Source of the DNA: Polyangiaceae bacterium
GTDB lineage: Bacteria; Myxococcota_A; Polyangia; Polyangiales; Polyangiaceae
NCBI GenBank assembly: GCA_015075635.1
Contig: JABTUA010000002.1
Span: 310,001 to 374,000, forward strand
DNA: 64,000 nucleotides
Reading direction: 5' to 3'
The notes below the pieces were generated by a model, which saw only the letters and a list, made by a program, of their open reading frames with translations, ran no database searches and had not been told where the DNA came from. Positions 16,075 through 23,063 of this stretch are shown here, piece by piece. Position numbers and translations under genes: made by a program. How positions within the stretch are numbered: position 1 is the first letter of the stretch; each line of letters begins with the position of its first letter.

Positions 16075-17901
16075 TCACTTCGGCACGAGCCGATGGGCCT
16101 CGAGGGTGCCCGGTCCGAAGTCTGCGTTGCAGCTCGGGGTGTAGAGCACGCCGCCGTGGAACAGCGGCTTGGTGAAGCGGAAGCCGCGCCCGGCGAGCTT
16201 CTGGTCCACGAGCAACGCGCCGTCGGAGGCGCGCAGCCCGATCAGGCGACCCGGGATCTGATCGACGGTGCCGGGCTCGACGAGCCAGACCGTGTCCTCG
16301 CCGAGCAGGGTCGCCACCGTGGCCCGGGACGGGTGCCAGCGGAAGCGCTGCTTCGCCGCCAGCGTCTCCGGCTCCGGGAACACCCAGCGCGTGAGCAGCT
16401 CCGGTCCCTTCACTCCGTCGACGAGCTCGAGCCCGAACACGCCGGCGGTGTGCACAGAGTCCGGCATGAAGGTCGGGACCACGAACAGCGCGGCGCCCCC
16501 GACCTTCGCCGGCGTGGGCTGGGTCACGATCATCCCGGCCCAGTCGGCCTGGCAGTTGTGGCCCTTCGCGCCGCACACGTCCACGAGCCTCTTGCGCTGG
16601 TGGAGCGTCCCCAGATGTTCGGCGTCCACCACGTACACGTGACCGTCCTTGGTCGGGTAGAGCAGCACCTGCTTGCCGCCCGGAGTCTGCCCCGACGCGG
16701 GCGTGCTGCCGCCGACGTAGTCGAGCTTCTCCCAGCACTCGAACATCCCGAGCCCGTCGCACACGCCGCTCTCCGGCGCGAGCGCCGGATCGCCAGCGGG
16801 CACCCGCGGCACGAACAGGTTCTTGCACGACTCGACGCAGGCGAGCGCGGGCTGGTCCGGATCGAAGCCGGCGCAGGCCGCGGCGTCGCAGCCCGGCTCG
16901 AAGGCGACCCCGGGGCGCACCCGGAGCAGCGTGTTGGCGAAGTCGCCGCGCGGCAGGTCGAGCTGCCCGTTGCCCGCGGGCAGGATCAGATCCGGACCGC
17001 TCTTGCCGTTCACCAGCAGCACGCCCGAAGGGGACCAGAGCCCGCCGCCGCAGATGCGCGTGCGCGAGCCGGACGAGCCTTCCGGCCCGCAGTCGTGCTC
17101 CGGCGTGATCAGGCGCACGCGGCTCACCGCCTGCGCCGCGCCGAGGCTCGACCAGGCGTCCAGCGACACCTCGAACATCCAGCCGTGCCAGGGCTGGAGG
17201 TCGCGCCCGTTGCCGAAGGCCACCGCGACCACCCCGAGCTCGTCGGCCTGGGGCACGTGGACGAGCGCGCCGCGTTGCAGCGCCTTGTCGGCACGGAAGA
17301 GCACCGTTTTGCCCGCCGTGGCCGCCGGCTCCTCTGCGGCCAGAGTGAGCGGCGGGAACGCCGGATCGAGGGCACGCTGCGCCAGATCCACCACGGCGAC
17401 CCGCTGCGACTTGCGGAAGTCCATCACGTCGCGACCGGGCTTCTTGCTCTCGTTCGGCGCCTCCGTCGTGTGGTAGGCGACGATGAGCCGCTGCCCGACC
17501 AAGACCGGCGTGCTGATCACGAACGCGCGCTCGGCGCCGCTCGCCGGCAGCTTCACCCGGTAGAGCTCCTGGCCCGTCAGCGGCTCGACTCCGACGACGT
17601 GCTCGCCGAGGGCCACCACGATCTCCGTCGTGCCGTCGTGCTCGAAGGCGAGCGGCGAGCCGAACAGGCAGTCGTCGAAGCTGATGCCGGGGTTCTCCTG
17701 CGTCGGGAACAGTCGCTCCGCGCTGACCGACGCGAGCTTGGGCGCGCCGCCGCTACCGGACGAACCCGCGTTGCCGCCGCCCGCCGGTGTCCCCGCGAAG
17801 CCGCCGCTGCCGCCGCTGCCTGGCTCGACCAGGAGCCGCTCGTCCTTGCCGCACGACGCGAGAGCGAGCGCCGCCCACAACCCGAGCGCTCGGGGGCTCA
17901 C
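16075..17901 (-). CDS. Beta-propeller (PQQ-repeat-like) lipoprotein
   Basis: This 608-residue protein has a lipoprotein signal (lipobox ALASC near residue 15), a Gly/Ser linker, then repeated blade-like segments (VVGVEPLTGQELYRVKLP, DGHVYVVDAEHLGTL, LIGLRASDGALLVDQKL). These suggest a WD/PQQ-type propeller. Paired cysteines (CDAAACAGF, CVESCKN) probably form disulfides. The GTG start at 17901 overlaps the TGA of the EAL gene (GTGA), so it is coupled to it. The function is unknown, possibly a surface scaffold or sensor. Confidence 0.8.
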   Translation of the reverse strand: MSPRALGLWAALALASCGKDERLLVEPGSGGSGGFAGTPAGGGNAGSSGSGGAPKLASVSAERLFPTQENPGISFDDCLFGSPLAFEHDGTTEIVVALGEHVVGVEPLTGQELYRVKLPASGAERAFVISTPVLVGQRLIVAYHTTEAPNESKKPGRDVMDFRKSQRVAVVDLAQRALDPAFPPLTLAAEEPAATAGKTVLFRADKALQRGALVHVPQADELGVVAVAFGNGRDLQPWHGWMFEVSLDAWSSLGAAQAVSRVRLITPEHDCGPEGSSGSRTRICGGGLWSPSGVLLVNGKSGPDLILPAGNGQLDLPRGDFANTLLRVRPGVAFEPGCDAAACAGFDPDQPALACVESCKNLFVPRVPAGDPALAPESGVCDGLGMFECWEKLDYVGGSTPASGQTPGGKQVLLYPTKDGHVYVVDAEHLGTLHQRKRLVDVCGAKGHNCQADWAGMIVTQPTPAKVGGAALFVVPTFMPDSVHTAGVFGLELVDGVKGPELLTRWVFPEPETLAAKQRFRWHPSRATVATLLGEDTVWLVEPGTVDQIPGRLIGLRASDGALLVDQKLAGRGFRFTKPLFHGGVLYTPSCNADFGPGTLEAHRLVPK

Positions 17902-19067
17902 CGTGGCGGAGCCTTGCTCTTGCGCGGCGGCCGGCGCGAAGAGATGGGCGCCGGCGCGCGGCTGCCGCGGCTCTTCGGACCCATGGAAGGCGGCTTGGAC
18001 GGCTTGACCGAACGACGCGCCGGGGGCTTGCTCGCGCTCGTCTTGCGCGGCAGCTGGTCCAGGCTGGGCCGTAGCTTCGGACGCAGCTCCTCGCTCCGAG
18101 AGACGAACACCACTTGCTCGACGACCACCCGGCCGGCGGTGAGCGAGGACGGCTTGGGCGCGGCCGCCGGCATCGTCGGCGAGCGGCGCCGGGAGGACGC
18201 CGGCGGCTCGAGCGAGCGCTTGTTCCCGTGCGACAGCACCATGACCCGGCCCATCTGACTCGGCCAGTTGACCTCCGGCGGCGAGAACGCCGGCTTGGCC
18301 AAGAGGTAGCCCTGCCCGTAGTGAACGCCGAGGTCGCGCACGGCCAAGAGCTCGTCCAGGATCTCGATGCCCTCGGCCACGACCTTGCAGCCCAGATCCG
18401 TACACAAAGCCACCATGTGGCGCACCACCGCCTGCTGGCGCGGCTTCTGGTGGATGTTGCGGATCAGGGCAAGGTCGAGCTTCACGACCCCGGGCTCGAG
18501 GTCCAAGATGCGCTGGATGTTGGAGTAGCCAGCGCCGAAATCATCCACCACCAGGTGCGCGCCGGTGCGCGCGCAGAGCTCCATCAACACCTTCGAGCAC
18601 AGATCGAAGTGGGTGAACGCGGCCGCTTCGGTGATCTCCAGGAACACCGGCGGAGAGTGAAAGCCGAGGGGGTCGTCGGGCTGGATCAGCCAGCGCTCGC
18701 TCAGCTCCTCCGGGTGGATGTTGACGAACAGCGGCAAGCTCGAGACTTCCGTGAACGCGACCTCGCGGATCAGCCGACCGAGTCGCCCGGACGCCCGCTG
18801 CTCGCTCGCCTTGGTGAACAGCACCATGGGCGACTCGAGCCCCGGCCGCTGGCAGCGCGCCAGCGCTTCGAGCGCGAAGGTCATCCCCGTGTCCAGGTCC
18901 ACGATGGGCTGGAACGCGACCTTCATCTCACCCCGGGTCAGGTCGCGGACGCTGACATCGGCGCCGGCGTCAGCCCGGGTAGGGTTCACGGTCCAGTGCA
19001 GCTTCGGCTTCGACACGAAGCGCCGATGTTGCTCCCGCCAGTGCCCGGCGGCAATGAGATCCGTCAC
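17898..19067 (-). CDS. EAL-domain cyclic di-GMP phosphodiesterase
   Basis: This 389-residue protein has an EAL domain at about 46-285: EAL at 67-69, the asparagine in FVNIHPEEL, LEITEAA, VDDFGAGYSN, VVKLD, VAEGIE and GQGYLLAKP. All metal and catalytic residues of active phosphodiesterases appear present. The C-terminal 100 residues are basic, Ser/Pro/Lys-rich and probably disordered. The GTG start at 19067 lies inside the left copy of the 154-bp repeat. In the uninterrupted arrangement it would overlap the stop of the DUF922 gene as GTGA. It is coupled to the downstream propeller lipoprotein. Confidence 0.9.
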   Translation of the reverse strand: MTDLIAAGHWREQHRRFVSKPKLHWTVNPTRADAGADVSVRDLTRGEMKVAFQPIVDLDTGMTFALEALARCQRPGLESPMVLFTKASEQRASGRLGRLIREVAFTEVSSLPLFVNIHPEELSERWLIQPDDPLGFHSPPVFLEITEAAAFTHFDLCSKVLMELCARTGAHLVVDDFGAGYSNIQRILDLEPGVVKLDLALIRNIHQKPRQQAVVRHMVALCTDLGCKVVAEGIEILDELLAVRDLGVHYGQGYLLAKPAFSPPEVNWPSQMGRVMVLSHGNKRSLEPPASSRRRSPTMPAAAPKPSSLTAGRVVVEQVVFVSRSEELRPKLRPSLDQLPRKTSASKPPARRSVKPSKPPSMGPKSRGSRAPAPISSRRPPRKSKAPPR

Positions 19068-19214
19068 GGAAACCGCGCGCCCTGGGTCGCGCCGTGCCGC
19101 GTCTCCTTGTCGTAGGCTTTGTCTTTGGCCTTGTACTCTTCGACGATGCGGTTCGCGGCGGCGTTCGCCTCGCGGTTCATGGAGTCGCAGTCCGGCTCGG
19201 CGTCCAGCTTCTCG
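19061..19214. repeat. Left 154-bp direct repeat (copy of the DUF922 gene 3' end)
   Basis: This segment matches 21297-21450 at 153 of 154 positions; the one difference is G at 19190 versus A at 21426. It carries the last 50 codons (including the stop) of the DUF922 gene plus the start codon of the EAL gene. Here it is a truncated, non-functional duplicate of the DUF922 sequence, but it preserves the native upstream flank of the EAL gene. Confidence 0.95.
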
Positions 19215-19290
19215 CGCGCCGCGGGCTGGTGCCAAAGCTGGTCAGATTGCGTCCAGTGCCGACGCCAGGCAAGCTCTGGACCAAGGCGCC

Positions 19291-20625
19291 ATGCTTACGC
19301 GGCTTCACGTGCAAGGCTTCAAGAACCTGCTGGATGTCGATGTCCGCTTTGGTCCGTTCACGTGCTTCATCGGCGAGAACGGCGTCGGCAAGTCTAATTT
19401 GTTCGACGTCATCAACTTCCTGCGACTGCTCATGGACGTACCCATTCCGGAAGCCATCACGCGCATGCGTGAAGCGGAAGGACGCATCGCCGACGTGACC
19501 TCAGTGTTCACCAGCTTCGATGACTACCATGCCGGCGAGCTGAGGATCACCGCCGAGATGATCCTGGAACGTTCCGTCGAGGATGACTTCGGGACGACGG
19601 CCGAAGCGAGCATCTCGAGCGCTCGCTACGAGATCGCGTTCTCGCGCGACGAAAGCCAACCCGGCGGGATTATCCTGACCCACGAGAGCCTTTCGCCGAT
19701 CAGGGTCGGGGACGCCAAGCACATGGGGTTCAGGGCTGCGACGGAGTTCAAGTCCAGCGTCGTCACCGGGAGGAGGAGCGGACCGTTCCTTTCGACGACG
19801 GACAATGCCGCGCACATCCACCAAGAAGGACACCAGGGCCGAGTCAGGCAGGTGCCACTTTCTCGAACCTCCCGCGCGATCATCCAAGGCGCCACCGCAG
19901 AGTTTCCAACCCTCCTCGCCGCACGCCGGGAGATGCAGTCGTGGCGCTCGCTCATGCTCGAGCCATCAGCCATGCGCGCCCCGTCGGAATACACGGGCCC
20001 TCAGCGAATCGATCATCGTGGGGGGCATTTGGCCGGCACGCTCGAACGACTGCGGAGACTGAAGGGCAAAGACGCCCTCAGTGAGATCGCGAACCGGCTC
20101 GCGGAGCTTCTGCCGGAAGTCCGGCAGGTTCGCGTGGAGGATGACAAGCGATTTCAGACGTACACCGTCCAAGTGCAAGGCGCAGATGGGGTATTCCACT
20201 CCGCCAGAGCGCTCAGCGACGGAACGCTTCGGTTCCTGGTCCTGGCCACACTGCTCGAAGATCCGGAGGCGAAAGGGACCCTGTGCCTCGAAGAGCCCGA
20301 GAACGGCATTCACCCGGACAGAGTCGCTCCGATGGTCAGGCTCCTGAAGGACTTCGCGGTCGATCCCAGCCTACCAGTCGACGACGAGAACCCGTTGCGC
20401 CAAGTGATCGTCAACACGCACTCGCCGTTGGTTTTCAGGGAGGTCGACCCCAACGACGTCGTCTTCCTAGAGGGCGTGGAGCGTGCCCAAGGGCGCGGGC
20501 GCGTCGCGCGAGTGGAGGTCCCCGAGCACACGTGGCGCGCGCAATCCACACCCCACGTGCCACCGGCGAAGCTCCGTCGATGGGACCAGATGGAGTTCCA
20601 CTTCGACAACGCAGCTGCCCAGTGA
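19291..20625 (+). CDS. SMC/ABC-like AAA ATPase (AAA_21/OLD-like), cassette gene A
   Basis: This 444-residue protein has Walker A GENGVGKS at 28-35 following the typical start LHVQGFKNLLDVDVRFGPFTC, an ABC-like signature LSDGTLRF at 308-315, Walker B TLCLEEPENGIHP at 330-342, and the switch histidine in NTHSPLVF at about 375-382. This is the AAA_15/AAA_21 group found in OLD, RloA, GajA-like and PARIS AriA ATPases, but no nuclease domain is fused here. The ATG at 19291 is the only sensible start. Its TGA overlaps the ATG of the next gene by one base, so the pair is translationally coupled. It probably acts with its partner as an ATPase-gated effector (inference). Confidence 0.9.
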   Translation: MLTRLHVQGFKNLLDVDVRFGPFTCFIGENGVGKSNLFDVINFLRLLMDVPIPEAITRMREAEGRIADVTSVFTSFDDYHAGELRITAEMILERSVEDDFGTTAEASISSARYEIAFSRDESQPGGIILTHESLSPIRVGDAKHMGFRAATEFKSSVVTGRRSGPFLSTTDNAAHIHQEGHQGRVRQVPLSRTSRAIIQGATAEFPTLLAARREMQSWRSLMLEPSAMRAPSEYTGPQRIDHRGGHLAGTLERLRRLKGKDALSEIANRLAELLPEVRQVRVEDDKRFQTYTVQVQGADGVFHSARALSDGTLRFLVLATLLEDPEAKGTLCLEEPENGIHPDRVAPMVRLLKDFAVDPSLPVDDENPLRQVIVNTHSPLVFREVDPNDVVFLEGVERAQGRGRVARVEVPEHTWRAQSTPHVPPAKLRRWDQMEFHFDNAAAQ

Positions 20626-21272
20626 TGGTGGCGATTCGCATTACCTTTGCGGCTGACGGCCGGTCTGACCGTTCACTGATCCATCCGTTGCGGTGGGCCA
20701 TCGCAAACGCCCTGCGCGCGCGCGGAAAGGAGACCCTCGTCGAGCTCGCATTCGCGGAGGTGCATCCGACTCCGCTGGACCAGCGCCTGAGGTACGCGCT
20801 GGATTTGTACCCATGTCACCTCCTCCTCATTCACCGCGACGCTGAGAATGAGGACCCGGAAGTCCGACATCGCGAGATTGACAGAGCCGCCGTGAGTGCC
20901 GCCAGCGGCATCGCCAGAGTTTCGGTCATTCCAGTGCGAATGTCCGAGGCTTGGCTTCTGATTGACGAGCCGTCCATTCGTATAGCCGCAGGCCACCCTT
21001 CGGGCAGAGTCCCCCTCGGGTTGCCGCCGGTGTCCGGGCTGGAAAGCACCGCCGACCCCAAGCGAGTCCTGAGAGAGGCGATCCTTGTGGCGTCCGAGGC
21101 CCGAGGCCGCCGACGCGCCCGCCTGCAACGGGATCTCCCCTTGCGCATCCTGCGCGTCGCTGAGCTCATCGAAGACTACTCGCCCCTGCGGCGTCTGAGC
21201 GCATTCCAGAGGTTCGAAGCCGACCTGGGCCAAGTCCTCGACGACCACCTTAGCGAGTGGACGAGCGATTAG
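20625..21272 (+). CDS. DUF4276/RloB-like Toprim-type partner, cassette gene B
   Basis: This 215-residue protein begins on the last base of the ATPase stop codon (TGATG). Visible features are an N-terminal FAADGRSD, an acidic LLLIHRDAENED at 66-77, PVRMSEAWLLIDE at 103-115 and GLESTADPK at 138-146, ending in a SAFQRFEADL segment. The order resembles DUF4276 and RloB families, thought to have a Toprim-like metal site; the first acidic residue is Asp rather than Glu. Such proteins are frequent partners of AAA_21 ATPases. The family assignment is from memory of motifs and the activity is unproven. A nuclease effector is the leading idea. Confidence 0.75.
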   Translation: MVAIRITFAADGRSDRSLIHPLRWAIANALRARGKETLVELAFAEVHPTPLDQRLRYALDLYPCHLLLIHRDAENEDPEVRHREIDRAAVSAASGIARVSVIPVRMSEAWLLIDEPSIRIAAGHPSGRVPLGLPPVSGLESTADPKRVLREAILVASEARGRRRARLQRDLPLRILRVAELIEDYSPLRRLSAFQRFEADLGQVLDDHLSEWTSD

Positions 21273-21296
21273 GCCAGCCCACCAGGTCTCACGCGA

Positions 21297-21450
21297 CCGT
21301 CACGGAAACCGCGCGCCCTGGGTCGCGCCGTGCCGCGTCTCCTTGTCGTAGGCTTTGTCTTTGGCCTTGTACTCTTCGACGATGCGGTTCGCGGCGGCGT
21401 TCGCCTCGCGGTTCATGGAGTCGCAATCCGGCTCGGCGTCCAGCTTCTCG
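21297..21450. repeat. Right 154-bp direct repeat (functional DUF922 3' end)
   Basis: This is the partner of 19061-19214. This copy is continuous with the rest of the DUF922 gene and contains its stop codon at 21300-21302. The repeat begins three bases beyond that stop on the cassette side. Confidence 0.95.
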
Positions 21451-22043
21451 AGCTTTCGGAGCACGTCGCTCGCCGCGCCGAGCCCGTGCTCCTTGTGCCC
21501 GTTCTCGTGACGCTCGAGCGCCTTCTCGTACTTCTGCCAGCGCTGTACCAGCTCGGCCGGCGCGTCGGCCGGGGGCTCCCACTTTGGCATGATGAACGTG
21601 ACCGCGACCGAGACGCTGACCTTGCCCGTGGCGCACGAGCCGGCGTTGCGCTCGTAGGGATACGACCAGCGCACGTGCCAGCGCGTGTACGCGTGGTGAC
21701 TGCCTTCCTGGTCCTTCGGGCCGAGGCGAGCCAGATCGCTCCGGAGCGCCTCGGCGCTCGCGCCGCGAATGGTGTAGTCCTCGTGCTTCGTCTCGACGCT
21801 GACGCCGGAGGGCAGGTCCCCCGCGTCGGGCTCATCGACGGGCGGCTCGGGCTCGCTCTCGATGGCCGGCGGCGCTTCGGTTCCGACCGGAGGAGGCGCC
21901 GCGGTGGCCACCGGCACCGGGGCCGCTCGGGTCACGAACATCAGCGCGGCAGCGACCCCGACCACGAAGACCGCGCCCAGGCAGCCCACCCCGCCCAGGA
22001 TCGCGGCGACGATGCAGCCGGTGTTGCTCTTCGACTCCGACAT
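21300..22043 (-). CDS. DUF922 predicted membrane-anchored zinc protease
   Basis: This 247-residue protein has an N-terminal transmembrane helix at about 10-35, a Pro/Glu-rich linker, and a DUF922 domain. The domain includes DYTIRGASAEALRSDL, WHVRWSYPY and the putative metal motif HENGH at 179-183 followed by a second histidine (KEHG). DUF922 proteins are predicted secreted Zn-dependent proteases. The ATG at 22043 overlaps the stop of the molybdoenzyme beta-subunit gene by one base (TGATG). Its last 50 codons are duplicated at 19061-19214 by the cassette insertion. Before insertion, its TGA would have overlapped the EAL start. Confidence 0.85.
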   Translation of the reverse strand: MSESKSNTGCIVAAILGGVGCLGAVFVVGVAAALMFVTRAAPVPVATAAPPPVGTEAPPAIESEPEPPVDEPDAGDLPSGVSVETKHEDYTIRGASAEALRSDLARLGPKDQEGSHHAYTRWHVRWSYPYERNAGSCATGKVSVSVAVTFIMPKWEPPADAPAELVQRWQKYEKALERHENGHKEHGLGAASDVLRKLEKLDAEPDCDSMNREANAAANRIVEEYKAKDKAYDKETRHGATQGARFP

Positions 22044-23059
22044 CAGGTCAGCGGGCGCTCGCCGAGCCCCACCGCCGCAAGCAGCGTGCGCCGCACGTAC
22101 ACCGGGACCATCTCGCGCCGGTACTCGGGATCGCCGGGGACGTTCGGCATCGGGTGGCACTGCTGGTAGGCGCGCTCGGCGACCTTGGCCACGGCGTCGG
22201 CGAAGCTCTTTTCTCCTGGTTTCGTGCCGGACAGGGTCGCGGCCACGTCCTTGATGTGGAGCGGCCGCGCCTGGAGCGCGACCACGCAGACGTCCGCGTC
22301 GGCGACGCTGCCGCCGTCGAGATCGACGCGCACGGCGATGCCGAGCTGCGGAAAGTCGAAGGAGCCGCGCTCGCGCAGCTTGCCGTACGCCCCGCGGTGC
22401 CCCGCGTGCTGCTTGGGCACGCGCACGCTGACGAGCAGCTCGTCGAGCCCGCTCCGCTTGTTGAAGATCCCGTCGGTCTTCCAGAGCTCGTCGATCTTGG
22501 TGCGGCGCTCGCCGGCCGCGCTCTGGAACCGGAGCTCGCCGCCCAGGCTCATCAACGCCGGCGCCGTGTCGTTGCTGGCGGCGGCCACGCACTTCTTCCC
22601 GCCCGCCACGACGTGGCAGACGCTGCCGTCCTTCTTCAGGCAGAAGCCCAGCGCCTGGCGCCAGAAGTGCGTCTGGTTGATGTAGCGGCAGCGCGTGTCG
22701 AGCATCACGTTGCCGCCCAGGGTGCCCATGCGGCGGATCTGCGGGCTTGCCACGATTCCCGCCGCCTGCGCCAGCGCCGGCGCGCGCGCCACGACCTCCG
22801 GGTGGCTCGCTAGCTGATCGAGCGGCGTCATGGCGCCGATCACCAGCGAGCCGTCGTCTTCCAGGCGGATCCCGTAGAGCTCCTTCACGTTCGCCAGCGA
22901 GACCAGCAGCTCCGGCTCGGCGATGCGATGCTTGAGGTTCGGGAGCAGATCCGTACCGCCGGCGATGGGCAGCGCGCGTCCGGCGTGCTCCGCGAGCAGG
23001 GCCAGCGCGGCGTCCAGCGTGGTCGGGCTCTCGACGGAGAACTGCGGCAATCTCAGCAT
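22043..23059 (-). CDS. FAD-binding subunit of a 4-hydroxybenzoyl-CoA reductase-like enzyme
   Basis: This 338-residue protein is the medium (FAD) subunit of a xanthine oxidase-family enzyme: AGGTDLLPNLKHR near 33-45, MGTLGGNVM at 111-119, and a C-terminal CO-dehydrogenase flavoprotein domain. Residues 124-157 carry four cysteines spaced 16, 8 and 9 residues apart (C124, C140, C148, C157) within GFCLKKDGSVCH. As I recall, this matches the extra [4Fe-4S] cluster loop specific to HcrB of 4-hydroxybenzoyl-CoA reductase. That enzyme reductively removes phenolic hydroxyl groups in anaerobic aromatic degradation. It lies 4 bp behind the large-subunit gene. Confidence 0.9.
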   Translation of the reverse strand: MLRLPQFSVESPTTLDAALALLAEHAGRALPIAGGTDLLPNLKHRIAEPELLVSLANVKELYGIRLEDDGSLVIGAMTPLDQLASHPEVVARAPALAQAAGIVASPQIRRMGTLGGNVMLDTRCRYINQTHFWRQALGFCLKKDGSVCHVVAGGKKCVAAASNDTAPALMSLGGELRFQSAAGERRTKIDELWKTDGIFNKRSGLDELLVSVRVPKQHAGHRGAYGKLRERGSFDFPQLGIAVRVDLDGGSVADADVCVVALQARPLHIKDVAATLSGTKPGEKSFADAVAKVAERAYQQCHPMPNVPGDPEYRREMVPVYVRRTLLAAVGLGERPLT

Positions 23060-23063
23060 GGCC

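Larger units (their letters stand above)
19061..21450 (+). mobile_element. Two-gene AAA ATPase/DUF4276 cassette bracketed by direct repeats
   Basis: A 2082-bp block (19215-21296) carrying two plus-strand genes is inserted between two minus-strand genes and flanked by 154-bp near-identical direct repeats. The block looks less GC-rich than its neighbours. No integrase, transposase or short terminal inverted repeat is seen inside. The structure is what single-crossover insertion of a circle carrying the target segment, or a duplication-type integration, would leave. Homologous recombination between the repeats would excise a 2236-bp circle and restore the flanking operon exactly. Confidence 0.8.

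Noticed and set aside
18718..19290. Upstream extension of the ATPase gene to 18718
   Set aside because: It would read through the antisense of the EAL gene and the repeat; the ATPase family start fits the ATG at 19291.
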